64,000 nt of DNA from Vulcanimicrobiota bacterium. Lineage in GTDB: Bacteria; Vulcanimicrobiota; Xenobia; Xenobiales; JADMJV01. The notes beneath the pieces were generated by a model. The model was not told the origin of the DNA. It did no database searches and saw nothing but the letters and a program-made list of their open reading frames with translations. The position numbers and the translations under genes are program-made. The stretch covers positions 1-64,000 of the forward strand of contig JAEXNA010000037.1 in NCBI GenBank assembly GCA_023447635.1, in the 5' to 3' direction. Shown in pieces: positions 7,140-17,000 of this stretch; the first letter of the stretch is position 1, and each line of letters opens with the position of its first letter.

Positions 7140-7642
7140 GCCGAAGGCAGGGCGAACCAGCCTGTTCGGCTCTCGAGCACGCCTTGCTCCAGGAAGACCG
7201 CGCAGCGGATCTGCCCTCGCACAGCCTGGGACAACGGCCCCTCATCGAACCCCTGAGTCAGGGCCGACAGGGATGTCTCGATCTTCACCGTGCCAGTACC
7301 CGGCAGCGAATCTAGCACGACTGGCACCCGTTTGGTCTGAGTGTAGTCTGGAATCCAGAAACCCTGATCGTCGGTGCCCCGGCAGAGAACGGGCCGCCCT
7401 TGGGCATCCTCGAAGCGGATCGACGTCAAACTGGGAGCCCGCTCGAGCGTCGCCGCACTGAGCGAATCGTAAAAAGAAACCGGCGTCGAACCGCGATTGT
7501 TCAGAGCTACCTCGACCCTACCTTGGAAGTCAGGCGGAGACACCGTCAGTTCGAGCGACGACCGCCCACACCGTGACATCAGCGCCACGGCCATCAAGGC
7601 CAGCAGAAGGGCGAAGAGGCTGAATCGGGAGGGGCTCTTCAT
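7127..7642 (-). CDS. Exported protein of unknown function, 171 aa
   Basis: It starts with a hydrophobic export signal (FSLFALLLALMAVALM) followed by Ser-Arg-Cys. The cysteine would be a lipidation site, but Arg at -1 is unusual for a lipobox, so lipoprotein status is doubtful. The rest looks like one immunoglobulin-like beta domain: LELTVSPPDFQGRVEVALNNRGSTPVSFYDS suggests a proteinase-inhibitor-like or adhesion-type sandwich. Two further cysteines (in VLCRG and IRCAVF) could form a disulfide. No family was recognised. Confidence 0.6.
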   Translation of the reverse strand: MKSPSRFSLFALLLALMAVALMSRCGRSSLELTVSPPDFQGRVEVALNNRGSTPVSFYDSLSAATLERAPSLTSIRFEDAQGRPVLCRGTDDQGFWIPDYTQTKRVPVVLDSLPGTGTVKIETSLSALTQGFDEGPLSQAVRGQIRCAVFLEQGVLESRTGWFALPSASRQ

Positions 7643-7747
7643 ACCTGTTTAGGTTCGCTGGACTGCAAAAGTTCCCCCCAGCCGGAGAGCCCTCCCTTTC
7701 AGCTGACTTTCAGAGTCATCCGGTAGAGTCAAGATAGGAGAGAGACC

Positions 7748-9526
7748 ATGACTATTGCCCACCTGCCAAATCGCCCGCTCCCCGCGACTTTGTCCGTTCC
7801 TCGAGCCGCAGTTCCCACTGCTATCGACACCGGCGACGCTGCGGTCCCCTCCGACAGCGGGCCCGCGCTGGCCAATCTTGATAACCTGCCCTCTCTCGAG
7901 TTCCACTTTCCCGGCAAAGACGGCTCGCGCCTGACAGGCTGGGCGATCTACGCTGAACCGGTCGACAAGTCGAACCCTCTGGGGCCTGTCCGCCAGGTGG
8001 GCGATGACGACGAAGGCTTCTCCTGCATCGACGATGTGGCCCGCATCGGCCAGATCTACCTCAACGATTTCGAACGAACCGGTTCGCCCGAGTCGGCCCA
8101 AAAAGCCCGCGAGGCGATCGAGTTCTGCCTGAATCTCGAAGACGGCAAGGGGCTGTTCTATAACTTTGTCGAGCAGGACGGCCGCATCAACAAGACCGGT
8201 CACACCTCGTTCCTGGGCTTCACCTGGTGGACGGCTCGCGCCTTCACCGCTCTGGCGCAGGCCGAACGGGTGCTGACCGACGACCCCGAATTCACCGCCC
8301 GCCTGGGCGCCTCGCTCGACCGCACTCTCGATCGGATGACCGAGCATCGCGAGAAGGGCGAAGTTCATCCCAACCTGGAGAAGACTTACCAGCGACTGGG
8401 CATCACGCCCGGCACCCTGCTTGACGACTCTGGCTCGATCACCGCCCTGTTTGCCCTGGGGTTGGTCCAGCGCGTCCGCTCGGGCAAGGCCGATGAAGCT
8501 CAGCAGAAACTGCTCGCAGAATACGGCGAAGCGCTGGTCAAAGGGCGGCACGACGCCGATCATCCGTTCCTTGGCAACCTTCATATCAACAGTCTCAACG
8601 ACCCGCAGACCGTGCATCTCTACGGCAACAACCAGGTGCAGGCGCTGTGCGAGGCCGGAGTCGCTCTGGACCGTCCCGACTTCATCGCCTCCGCCCGTCT
8701 GGAGGCCGAGCACGCCTATCCCCAGCTTCTGGCCTCCTGGATGATGCCGTTCGCGGTCAGCCCCTCGCCCGAGCCGTTTCCTCAGATCGCCTACTCCGCC
8801 GAGTGCGCCGTCTCGAACCTTCAGGCTCTGCACAAAGCGACCGGCGAGAAGAAGTTCAGCCTGATGGCGGGGCTTTTCGGAAGCTGGTTTGGAGGCGCCA
8901 ACGTCTCGGGCCAACCGGTCTATCACCAGCCCACCGGACGCGCCTTCGACGGCGTCGACCCGCAGGGCGTTTCGATCAATTCCGGAGCCGAATCTAACGC
9001 CGAGGCGCTCCTGGCCATGCAGGCGCTGGAAGGCACGCCCGGAGCCGCCCTTCTGGGAGCCACTCGCACCAGCGACCCTCAGGGGATCGCGGTCCGAAGC
9101 GGCAGCGATTTCCAGCCTCACGGACCGGCCACAGCCGAAACCCGAGGGCTCAACGGCGGCGTGCAGCGCACCATCTGGAAACTCGAGCCGGATGCCGAAC
9201 TCGCTCTCCCCTCCCCCACCTCCGACCCCTCCTGGGTGACCTGGCACGGTCCCCAGGGCTCGCAGCTGGAGTTCCAGGGCGTTGAAGAGAAGCCGGGGCA
9301 GGTAGAGTTCGACAGCGGGACCCATTTCGATGTCGATGGACTGCCGGTGGGAGTGACCGGGCTGCGGAACCCGGGAAGCGAGACCGTCTGGGTCGAGAGC
9401 CTGACCGAGCGCCCGGCGACCCTGACCCGTCGCTGGACCGGCCAGGCCGGAACGGTAGAGTTGAAGGTGGAGGGGTTAGGGACCCGCACCACCGCTGACG
9501 ACACCTTTACCCTTCACCAGGTCTGA
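7748..9526 (+). CDS. Six-hairpin-glycosidase-like (alpha/alpha toroid) protein
   Basis: A 592-residue protein with an AGGAG site seven bases before its ATG. After a Pro/Ala-rich N-terminus of ~45 residues it contains EGFSCIDDVARIGQIYLNDF, a signature of alpha/alpha-toroid proteins linked to carbohydrate processing. Repeated helical segments with aromatic and acidic residues follow (GLFYNFVEQDGR, SFLGFTWWTARAF). The C-terminal ~130 residues look like a beta-sandwich (VWVESLTERPATLTRRWTG). No signal peptide is evident. The fold call rests on the CIDDVAR-type motif and helix periodicity; hydrolase activity is not shown. It converges on and overlaps the RNA-processing gene by 13 bases. Confidence 0.6.
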   Translation: MTIAHLPNRPLPATLSVPRAAVPTAIDTGDAAVPSDSGPALANLDNLPSLEFHFPGKDGSRLTGWAIYAEPVDKSNPLGPVRQVGDDDEGFSCIDDVARIGQIYLNDFERTGSPESAQKAREAIEFCLNLEDGKGLFYNFVEQDGRINKTGHTSFLGFTWWTARAFTALAQAERVLTDDPEFTARLGASLDRTLDRMTEHREKGEVHPNLEKTYQRLGITPGTLLDDSGSITALFALGLVQRVRSGKADEAQQKLLAEYGEALVKGRHDADHPFLGNLHINSLNDPQTVHLYGNNQVQALCEAGVALDRPDFIASARLEAEHAYPQLLASWMMPFAVSPSPEPFPQIAYSAECAVSNLQALHKATGEKKFSLMAGLFGSWFGGANVSGQPVYHQPTGRAFDGVDPQGVSINSGAESNAEALLAMQALEGTPGAALLGATRTSDPQGIAVRSGSDFQPHGPATAETRGLNGGVQRTIWKLEPDAELALPSPTSDPSWVTWHGPQGSQLEFQGVEEKPGQVEFDSGTHFDVDGLPVGVTGLRNPGSETVWVESLTERPATLTRRWTGQAGTVELKVEGLGTRTTADDTFTLHQV

Positions 9527-12171
9527 TCCACTTCGAAACGTACCTGGTCCGCGAACGGCTGTTGCGAAAATGCCTTCGCGAACCGCGCCAGCGAGCCGCC
9601 TGAGGGCTCTCCCTTGACCTCGCACCATAGCTCCAGGCGGGACTCGAGCGAGCTTACGGCATGCGGCCGGACCAGGCACCCCTCTCGCTCCAGGTCGAGC
9701 AGCAAGGTCAAGAAGCGAGACTCCAGCCAACCGTGCGCCTGCTCAAGCTCCAGGCCCGTGCCGCGCAGCCGCAGACAGAACCCGCGCCCCCTCGATGGCG
9801 AGTCCAACAGCTCTTGCCACCGCTCCAGAGCCATCAGAGCGCGACCCCGACGAAACTCGTTGAGCAAAATCTGCCTCGTGCCGTCGGTCACCCCGGGGGC
9901 CAGGTTGACCCGGGGCGAGGTGAGCGACGACACCGGGAACCGTTCGTTTCCTTTCCGGCCCGTCAGCTCGCCTTCCACCTTCCCGTCCGCCCGCCAGGGA
10001 CGGGGCCAGGGCCAGTCCTCCAGGCAGGCAAAGAACCTGGCCATCTGTTGCGTCAAGCTCGCTTCAGCGGAACTCGACCTCAGCACACCCGCCGCCAACT
10101 GAGCCCAGGCCGCGCCGCCCGGAAACCCCAGCCCCGGCGTTTCGAGATGGCGAGCGTGGGTCCAAGCGCGGACAGCGCGGAGCAGCGGTCGCAAGCGAGG
10201 TAAAGCGACCAGCGCTCCCAGCGCCGCCACCTCTCGACGAGACTGAACGGCTCGTCGAGCCTCTTCGGACAACCTCGCGAGAAACGCTTCCGACCACAGA
10301 GCGGGGTCTTCCAGCGAACACCCCTCGGGCAAACGAGCGTACTGCAGGTCGACCTTCACCCCCTCGACCTGGCCCCTCCACAGCGGCACTCTTCCGGGGA
10401 CCAGCCGTCCCGGACCGAGGCGAGAGAAAAACTCCTCGGGCGCCTCCTGACCGAGCCCGAGCAGGTCGACGTCCGACCACGGCAGCGCCAGCCCCAGAGC
10501 CAGACTCCCGACGGGATACAGCGGCCGCCCCGCCCTCTGCCCAAGCTCGAGGGCGACCGCGTCACGTTCCACGCTTTCCGGCAGGTGGGCTTCGGGAGCC
10601 TCACCGCTCAGCCGCAGGCGGTGTCGAACCTCGAACGGCTCGTCCTCGCGGCGGCTGATCAGGCAGAGCTCGGAGACCCGGAACGTCAGGTCGATCTCTG
10701 GCCATTCCGGCTCTCGCTGGTCCGGGCGAAGCGAGGCGACCGTCAGATGCGGGGTGAACCCGGCCGGCGAATGGCGACCTTGCTCGGTGCAGTGAGGGAA
10801 CAGACGCTGCAGTTCGGCCTGAAGCGCCTCTAACCGTCCCGCCGGCTCGCTCTCGGGGCGCAGCCAGATTGTGGTGCTGCCCCGGTGCTCGAAGCGGTGG
10901 AACTCCCGTAGACGAATCGTGAATCCAGGATAGCTGGCGAGAAACGGAGCCAGTCGCTCGACGGCGTCGGCGAAGCGCTCTTCCGGCAAGAAGCCGTAGA
11001 GCAGATTGATGTGAGGCATCCAGCGGCGGTAGCTCTTGTCATGCTCGCGCCGGAGCGCTTGCAGCGGCTCCCACTCGTTTTCCGGCGGCATCAGCACCAG
11101 GGCGCTGCGGTGGACGGGCTGGCCAAACAGCGGCGGCAACAGATCGCAACAGAGCGGTTCATGGTCGGAAAGGGAGGCCGAAGGTCGAGGAAGCCAGGTC
11201 GAAGAGGGAGTCCAACTTCCGCGCGTCAGCAAGCGGTCAAAGCGCGCCTCGGCCCGACGCACCGAGGTATGACCGGCCAGAGCGTTCTCGTAGGGAGAGA
11301 AGGTCAATCCCTCCTGGCCTGGGTGGATCGAGAGCCAGGCGTCGCGAAAGCCGGGAAGTTCCAGCGGGCCGCGCTCGTTGAAGTCCCCCACCAGCCAGCC
11401 GGAGGAATCCGCATCGAGATAGGCCAGGGCCTCTTCGAGTTGCCGCCCACGAAGGGTGGCCGCCTCCGGGCTACGGTCGCTGGCCAGGTGCAGAACCACC
11501 ACGTCGACCGAGCCCGAGGCCAGCGGAAGACGAGCGTGATACACCGTCTTGCCCGCCGCCAGAGGACGGCTCTCGCCCGAGAACGGGAAACGACAGAGCA
11601 ACACCTGGCCGTAGGGCTGCAGGTCGCCGCACTGCTCGGAGCTATGCGACAAGCAGTAGCGGTCGCGAATCCAGACCTCTCCCTCGAGCAAAGCGAGCAG
11701 CTTCGGAGTGACCTCTTGCAGCGCGATCAGGTCGGCCTCGCTGTCTTTGAGCAGTTGGAGCAGAGTGGGGAAGCGAGACTCCGTGGAGGGGACCGAGCGG
11801 TCGTAGAGGTCGAACAAAACGTTCAGGGAGAGCAGGCGCAGACGTCCGTCCCAGGGGATGACCGGAGGGGAAGCGACGGCGACCCAGCGCTTTGCGCCGG
11901 GACCATCCCAACGCCAGCAGCCATCGGGCCCGGATGGCGCTTCGTCGCCAGCCAGGCTGTCCAGCAGGTCTAGCCCATCCCGGTCCCAGACCAGCCTCCC
12001 CTCGTAGCGGAAATGCTGAACTCGGTGCCAGGGCACGTCCCTTCCCAGTTTGGCGTCGCCGAACGGCAGGTCCACCACCCCTCGGAAACGGTCTTCGAAG
12101 CCCACCGTCACGCGGGAGGCTTCGATGCGAGGATCCCAGCGGATCCGGTTGTAGACATCTCGACTGGTCAT
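9514..12171 (-). CDS. Four-domain RNA end-processing fusion (MJ1316/DUF504, EEP, 2H, poly(A)-polymerase-like)
   Basis: An 885-residue protein. Residues 1-72 match the MJ1316/DUF504 domain (RDVYNRIRWDP, VPWHRVQHFRYEGRLVWDR), proposed to recognise cyclic phosphate RNA ends. Residues 111-345 are an endonuclease/exonuclease/phosphatase domain (QEV 152-154, GDFNE 262-266, SDH 335-337). Residues ~353-520 are a 2H phosphoesterase (HINLLYGF with His387, HLTVAS with His475). Residues ~550-780 are a nucleotidyltransferase of poly(A)-polymerase type (GS 555-556, Asp567 and Asp569 in SDVDLL, Asp608 in KVDLQY). All key residues are present, so all three enzymes may be active. Together they could recognise, trim, open and extend damaged RNA ends. 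Such domains were grouped as RNA-repair components by comparative genomics; the exact role here is inferred. No partner gene is adjacent. Confidence 0.85.
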   Translation of the reverse strand: MTSRDVYNRIRWDPRIEASRVTVGFEDRFRGVVDLPFGDAKLGRDVPWHRVQHFRYEGRLVWDRDGLDLLDSLAGDEAPSGPDGCWRWDGPGAKRWVAVASPPVIPWDGRLRLLSLNVLFDLYDRSVPSTESRFPTLLQLLKDSEADLIALQEVTPKLLALLEGEVWIRDRYCLSHSSEQCGDLQPYGQVLLCRFPFSGESRPLAAGKTVYHARLPLASGSVDVVVLHLASDRSPEAATLRGRQLEEALAYLDADSSGWLVGDFNERGPLELPGFRDAWLSIHPGQEGLTFSPYENALAGHTSVRRAEARFDRLLTRGSWTPSSTWLPRPSASLSDHEPLCCDLLPPLFGQPVHRSALVLMPPENEWEPLQALRREHDKSYRRWMPHINLLYGFLPEERFADAVERLAPFLASYPGFTIRLREFHRFEHRGSTTIWLRPESEPAGRLEALQAELQRLFPHCTEQGRHSPAGFTPHLTVASLRPDQREPEWPEIDLTFRVSELCLISRREDEPFEVRHRLRLSGEAPEAHLPESVERDAVALELGQRAGRPLYPVGSLALGLALPWSDVDLLGLGQEAPEEFFSRLGPGRLVPGRVPLWRGQVEGVKVDLQYARLPEGCSLEDPALWSEAFLARLSEEARRAVQSRREVAALGALVALPRLRPLLRAVRAWTHARHLETPGLGFPGGAAWAQLAAGVLRSSSAEASLTQQMARFFACLEDWPWPRPWRADGKVEGELTGRKGNERFPVSSLTSPRVNLAPGVTDGTRQILLNEFRRGRALMALERWQELLDSPSRGRGFCLRLRGTGLELEQAHGWLESRFLTLLLDLEREGCLVRPHAVSSLESRLELWCEVKGEPSGGSLARFAKAFSQQPFADQVRFEVDQTW

Positions 12172-12287
12172 GGCGGCGCCTCTTCGACATCGCGTCGGAA
12201 GCCCTCCTCTTCAACACGCTCCGGGCCGTCGCGGGAGACCCCCGGTGCCTCCCTTAAATCTCCCATCCGGCTGCCGAAGGGGGTAGT

Positions 12288-14042
12288 ATGTCCAAATCTG
12301 CTTCCGCGAAGTTTCTGCGCATGCTCGTCGCCCTTGGCCTGGTGGCCGGCTGCGGCTCCTCGAACTCCTTTGTCGTCACCCCGCCCGCGCCAACGGGCCC
12401 CTCGTTGACCGTGAGCGGCCGCGTCGCGGCGTCCTCCCTGACCGGCTCGACCGTGCGAGCCTACCACGTCCAGCCCGGCGGAAAGATCGGCGAACTGGCC
12501 GAAGGCGCCTTGAGCTATCCTGTTCCTCCTCCCGAAGCCGTAGCCAGCGCCACACCGGCGCCCGACGGTAGCTTTCAGCTAGCTCTTCCCGACGGCCGCC
12601 CGGTCTACTTGAGACTCGAAGGCGGAACCTATCAGAACGGAGGCGGGGCGGTTCGTCCCGTGGGGCCCGCCGAGGCGCTGAGCGCGGTGCTTCCGACTCC
12701 GACCCCGGGAACGGAGGTCGCCGTCACCCCTCTTAGCGGGATCGCCTCGCGTCTGGCTCTGGCCCACGCGCGGGCCGGCGTACCGGTCGAGAGGGCTTTT
12801 CGCGAAGCCAACCAGGCCGTGGCGGGTCACTTCGTGCTCGACAGCTTACTCAGCCCCGCTTCGGATTCCGACCGCAACGATGTCGATATCGTGCTGCGCG
12901 CCCTCTCTCGCCTGGCCCAGGATTACGCGGTGGACGAAGCCAGCCTGCGCGAGGCGCTGGCCAGCGATCTGCTGGATGGTCGCTTCGACGGACGCGGTGC
13001 CAAAGGAGAAACACTGACCGTGAGCAGTACGCTGCCCGCCCAGTCCACTCCCACTAGCAGCCCTCTTCCCTCGACCGCCGGCACTTCGGACCTGGCCTCC
13101 GCCGTGCAGAGCGTCAGCGCCACGAGCCCGCAGCCTGCCAGCGCAGAGCTGGTAAGCTCGCTCAGCAGTTCGAACGGCATCGTTGCGGCCGCTCCGACCG
13201 CCTATGTCTCGCCCTATACCATCGACTTCAGCAACACGCTCGAGTCCCTCACGGCGGACTTCTCCCAGACGCCCCGCGACGCCGTGTCCGAAGAGTCGAG
13301 CCAGCCGCCCTTTGTCTCCTGGTACGATGTCAGCGCCTACCCATCGGGCCAGCTACCCTGGGGCCCGCTGCAGCGGCTCTATCCCGCCCCGACCGTGCCC
13401 GCCGGCGCCGACCCCGTCACCTGGCAGCGTGAACGGGTGCTGGCCACCGCCATGAAGTATATCGGCTACGACTATCAACACCACCACGTTCCTGATTGGG
13501 ACCCCGCTCCGTACAACTGGCCGCAGTGGATCTCGGTCAGCCTGGGGCACAACGGAAACGGCATCGACTGCTCGGACTTTTCGGCCTGGAACTACAACTA
13601 CGGTCTCGGGGTGAAGCTGATCACGGCAGTGGCCAACCAGGCCGCCACCACAGCGCTAACTGCACCGGACGGCTCGCCTCTGACGGCGCAGACGCTGTTG
13701 CAAGCCACCTCGTCCACCACCCCGGTCGACTATGCGACTCTCAAGCAGACGCTGGTGACCGGTGACCTGCTCTACATTCGGGGAGAGCCGAGCAAATCAG
13801 CCCCGGGGACCGGCATTACCCACGTCATCATGTGGGTGGGCGACATCGGGCAAAGCCCCGATGGTACGCCCTTGATCCTGGACTCGCACGATAACGCTCC
13901 GCCGGTCAGCGACTCGAACGGCGTTGTCATTCCCGCCGGCGTTCACCTTCGCCCCTTCCTGGAGGGCAGCTGGTATCATCGCGGCTTCGACCATGCTCAC
14001 CGCATTATCAGCGAGCAGGGCCCGCTGACCGCGACGCCTTAA
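12288..14042 (+). CDS. NlpC/P60-like lipoprotein, probable cell-wall hydrolase
   Basis: A 584-residue protein with a lipoprotein signal ending LVAGC (Cys at about residue 23). A beta domain follows (SLTVSGRVAASSLTGSTVRAYHV), then a Ser/Thr/Pro-rich region. The C-terminal ~200 residues look like a papain-like NlpC/P60 domain: the nucleophile segment NGIDCSDFSAWNYNYGLG, the histidine segment GITHVIMWVGDIG, and LILDSHDNAPP as the probable third polar position. Such enzymes cut peptide bonds in peptidoglycan stems at the outer membrane or in the periplasm. GGGGG precedes the ATG. It ends six bases from the convergent exoprotein gene. Confidence 0.75.
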   Translation: MSKSASAKFLRMLVALGLVAGCGSSNSFVVTPPAPTGPSLTVSGRVAASSLTGSTVRAYHVQPGGKIGELAEGALSYPVPPPEAVASATPAPDGSFQLALPDGRPVYLRLEGGTYQNGGGAVRPVGPAEALSAVLPTPTPGTEVAVTPLSGIASRLALAHARAGVPVERAFREANQAVAGHFVLDSLLSPASDSDRNDVDIVLRALSRLAQDYAVDEASLREALASDLLDGRFDGRGAKGETLTVSSTLPAQSTPTSSPLPSTAGTSDLASAVQSVSATSPQPASAELVSSLSSSNGIVAAAPTAYVSPYTIDFSNTLESLTADFSQTPRDAVSEESSQPPFVSWYDVSAYPSGQLPWGPLQRLYPAPTVPAGADPVTWQRERVLATAMKYIGYDYQHHHVPDWDPAPYNWPQWISVSLGHNGNGIDCSDFSAWNYNYGLGVKLITAVANQAATTALTAPDGSPLTAQTLLQATSSTTPVDYATLKQTLVTGDLLYIRGEPSKSAPGTGITHVIMWVGDIGQSPDGTPLILDSHDNAPPVSDSNGVVIPAGVHLRPFLEGSWYHRGFDHAHRIISEQGPLTATP

Positions 14043-14048
14043 AATCGC

Positions 14049-17000
14049 TTAGGTTCCGGGCTCTCGATACTTGCGGCGAAGCAGATTCTCGTTGCCCCAC
14101 CAGGACGACTGGGGAGGGGCCGCGGGGTCGATCACTTCGAGGTCGAGAGCCTGGTCGCGTCGCTTTTCCTCCTCCAACTCATCGTCTTCCGGCGTCTGGA
14201 TCTGGTCTTGCGAGAGGGGGTACTGCTGAACGACTTCCGGCGGCAAACCGCTTCCGCCAGGCGTCAGCAGCCCTCCGTTGGAACCGCCTGGATTGGTTGG
14301 ATTACCCGGGTTTCCAGGATTGCCCGGGTTGCCGGGATTGCCGGGATTGCCAGGGTTGGTGGGGTTAGGGATGGCGCTGGTCTGCATGTTGACCGTGATG
14401 CCCACCGCGCTAACCTGGTTCACCTGAGTATAGCCGTCGGTATCGGTCACGTTGGCCGGCGTGGGGCCCGCGAAGGAGACCTGATTGGCCGAAATCAGCA
14501 GCGGCTGCACCGGATTTCCGATGATGGTCCCCGCGCCAAGTCCGATGTTCGGGGCGATCAGAGTCCCTGAAACGCGCTGGATGCCTCCCCCTGACAGGAC
14601 GGTCAGGTTCTGCCCGGCGGTCAGACTGCCGTTGAGAACCACGTTGTTGGCCACCTGCTGCGCCCCGACCACCAACTGGGTTCCAGACACCAGCGCCGCG
14701 TCGCCGCCGGCCACCAGGTCGGTGTTCAGAGCCAGGGAGCCGTCCAGAGCCCGAACTCTCAGATCGCCCCCGGTGCCGCTGGCCTGATAGTTTTCCCCGG
14801 CGATCGTCGCCGTCGATGTCAAAGCGATGTCGCCCACCGCTCGGGACACCAGGGCATCGCCATCTACGTCGATCACAAGTCGGTCCGCGTCGATTCGCAG
14901 TTCGCTCTCTCCGTTCGGGGTGAACTCGCCCGCGTTGCCTCCCACCCGCAGAGCCACCGTGGGCGCCGCCACCGTCTGCCCTACAGCTTGCACAATGTTC
15001 CCCGACAGCACATCAAAAGCGACCGCTGTGCCGCTGGCCACGTTGGCATTCAGGCGTAGTTCGCTGCCGCTGCCGCTCATATCGACGGCGATGTCGCCGG
15101 GGCTGGTCAACCCCTGGCGGGCAAAGCGACTGGCGCCGTTACGATCCACCAGGGTAGCGCCTCCGACGGTCAGGCTCGAGCCGTTCCCGTCCAGCAGGAT
15201 CTCTCCGCCCGACTGAGCCGCCACCGTCCCGCCAGACAGGACCAGAGGCTGACCCCGTTGACCGATATCGCCACTGGCCGCCAGCAGCAGGTCGCCGCTC
15301 GAGGTCACGTGGGTCGTTCCCGGGCTCCCGGAGCCAGTAATATCTCCACCTAGCGCCTGGACACCGACCCGCTGGCCGGTCCCGACGTTGACGGACCCTA
15401 TGGCGACGCCGTTATCGTCGCGATAGTAAACGTCGCGGGCGCTCACCGGGCCAAGGCTTAGCTGGCTGGTGCCGGCCGACTGGGTGACTCTCAGCGCGCC
15501 GTTGCTGACCGTATCGGTGACCTGGATGTCAGAACCGTCGCCGCGCACTTCGAGATAGCCGTTCCCGCCCAGAATACGAGCCGTCACCTCGATCCCTCCC
15601 GCCGTCGGTTGGGAAGCGTCGAGAATGATGTCGCGGGCCTGTAGCTCCAATGCTCCCGTGCCCGAGCGAGCCCCCAGGCTGACCCCGGCGCGCAGTTCGA
15701 TCTCGCCCCCAGCCTGGACGTCCGTGACAGCGTTGGTTCCGTCGTTCTGGTCCAGGATCCGTTCACCTCGCAAGTAGACTCGTGAGTCCTGACCCTCGGC
15801 CAGAATAAGCGCCGAATTACCGTCGCCCGCGCCCTTGCCGATCCGAATGTTGCCGTCGGTCGTCACCTCGATATCGCCGCCCAGCGAGTGCAGAGAGGCG
15901 GCCGAACCGGCGCCGCCGACCCCTTCGACCCCACGACGCTCGGTGGTGAAGTCGCCTGCGCCGCTGTGGGTTAGCCGAATGTCGCCCTGAGCGTAGACGG
16001 AAACGTCGGTGTTGACCGCGCTGACCGTGCGAAGGGTGACGTCTCCTCCCACCGCCAACGTGGCGTCGGGAGCGCCCGTGGCCGTGTTGAAACCGTGGAC
16101 CGTCAGGTCGGGCGTGGTTATGGTGGTGCCGTTCGAACTGATCCCGCTGGTGGCGGCGAGCGTCACGTCACCCGGGGTGCTCAAGGTCAGTCTGTCGAGA
16201 TTCATCGTAGCGCCGGATCCGATCACCACGTCGTCGAGCAAGGTCAACACCGATTCGCCCAGGCTCACGTTGCCGGCAGCGATGATTTCTGTTGTCTTGA
16301 CGCCCGTGCCAGCCAGGGTGGTCAACGCCAGGTCCCCCAGGTTGATCGCTCCTCCGGCCCGCATGACGAAGCCGCCCTCGGTCGATAATGAAGTCGAGGA
16401 AGCGGGAAGCCCGTTGGCCGAGGCGGCCGTGATGTTACCGTCGGCGGTAAGCACCACGTTGAACCCGCCCGAACCCGAACCGAGATTCTCGGCGACCAGA
16501 CTCATCGTACCCAGGGTGATAGAGCCACCTGCATCGACCGAGAATAAGGCCGAGACGTTTCCGGTCGTGCGGTAATCCAGGTCGATATCTGCCCCGTCGA
16601 GCTGGACATCGCCACCCGCCTCGATCGTCAGAGGAGTGACGGAGACGCCGCTGGTACGGATCAAGCTGTTGCTCAAGTCTACAGAGCCGACGGCATCGAA
16701 CAGGATACTTCCGGAGTCGTTGTTCGCGCCAGCGTTGATCCTGCTGTTGGTGATAGCGATCGACTCTCCGGCACGGACCGTGATATCGCCAAACCCCTTC
16801 ACATCAAGGGTGAGATCCTGAAAAGTGACGGAGCCGGGAGCTTCGATGAGGAACGTTTCCAGGAACGTCATACGACCTCCCAACAGCACATCGCCGGCGG
16901 CGCTCAACTGGGGCAGCTGCGTCCCGGTACCCTGATTGACGTAGTCGATGTCATGGAGAAGAATATCTCCATCCTGGCTGCTCATCGTGACCGTGCCGTC

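Noticed and set aside
7649..9325. Open frame of 558 codons antisense to the six-hairpin-glycosidase-like gene
   Set aside because: No family motif, no ribosome-binding site and complete overlap with a well-supported gene.
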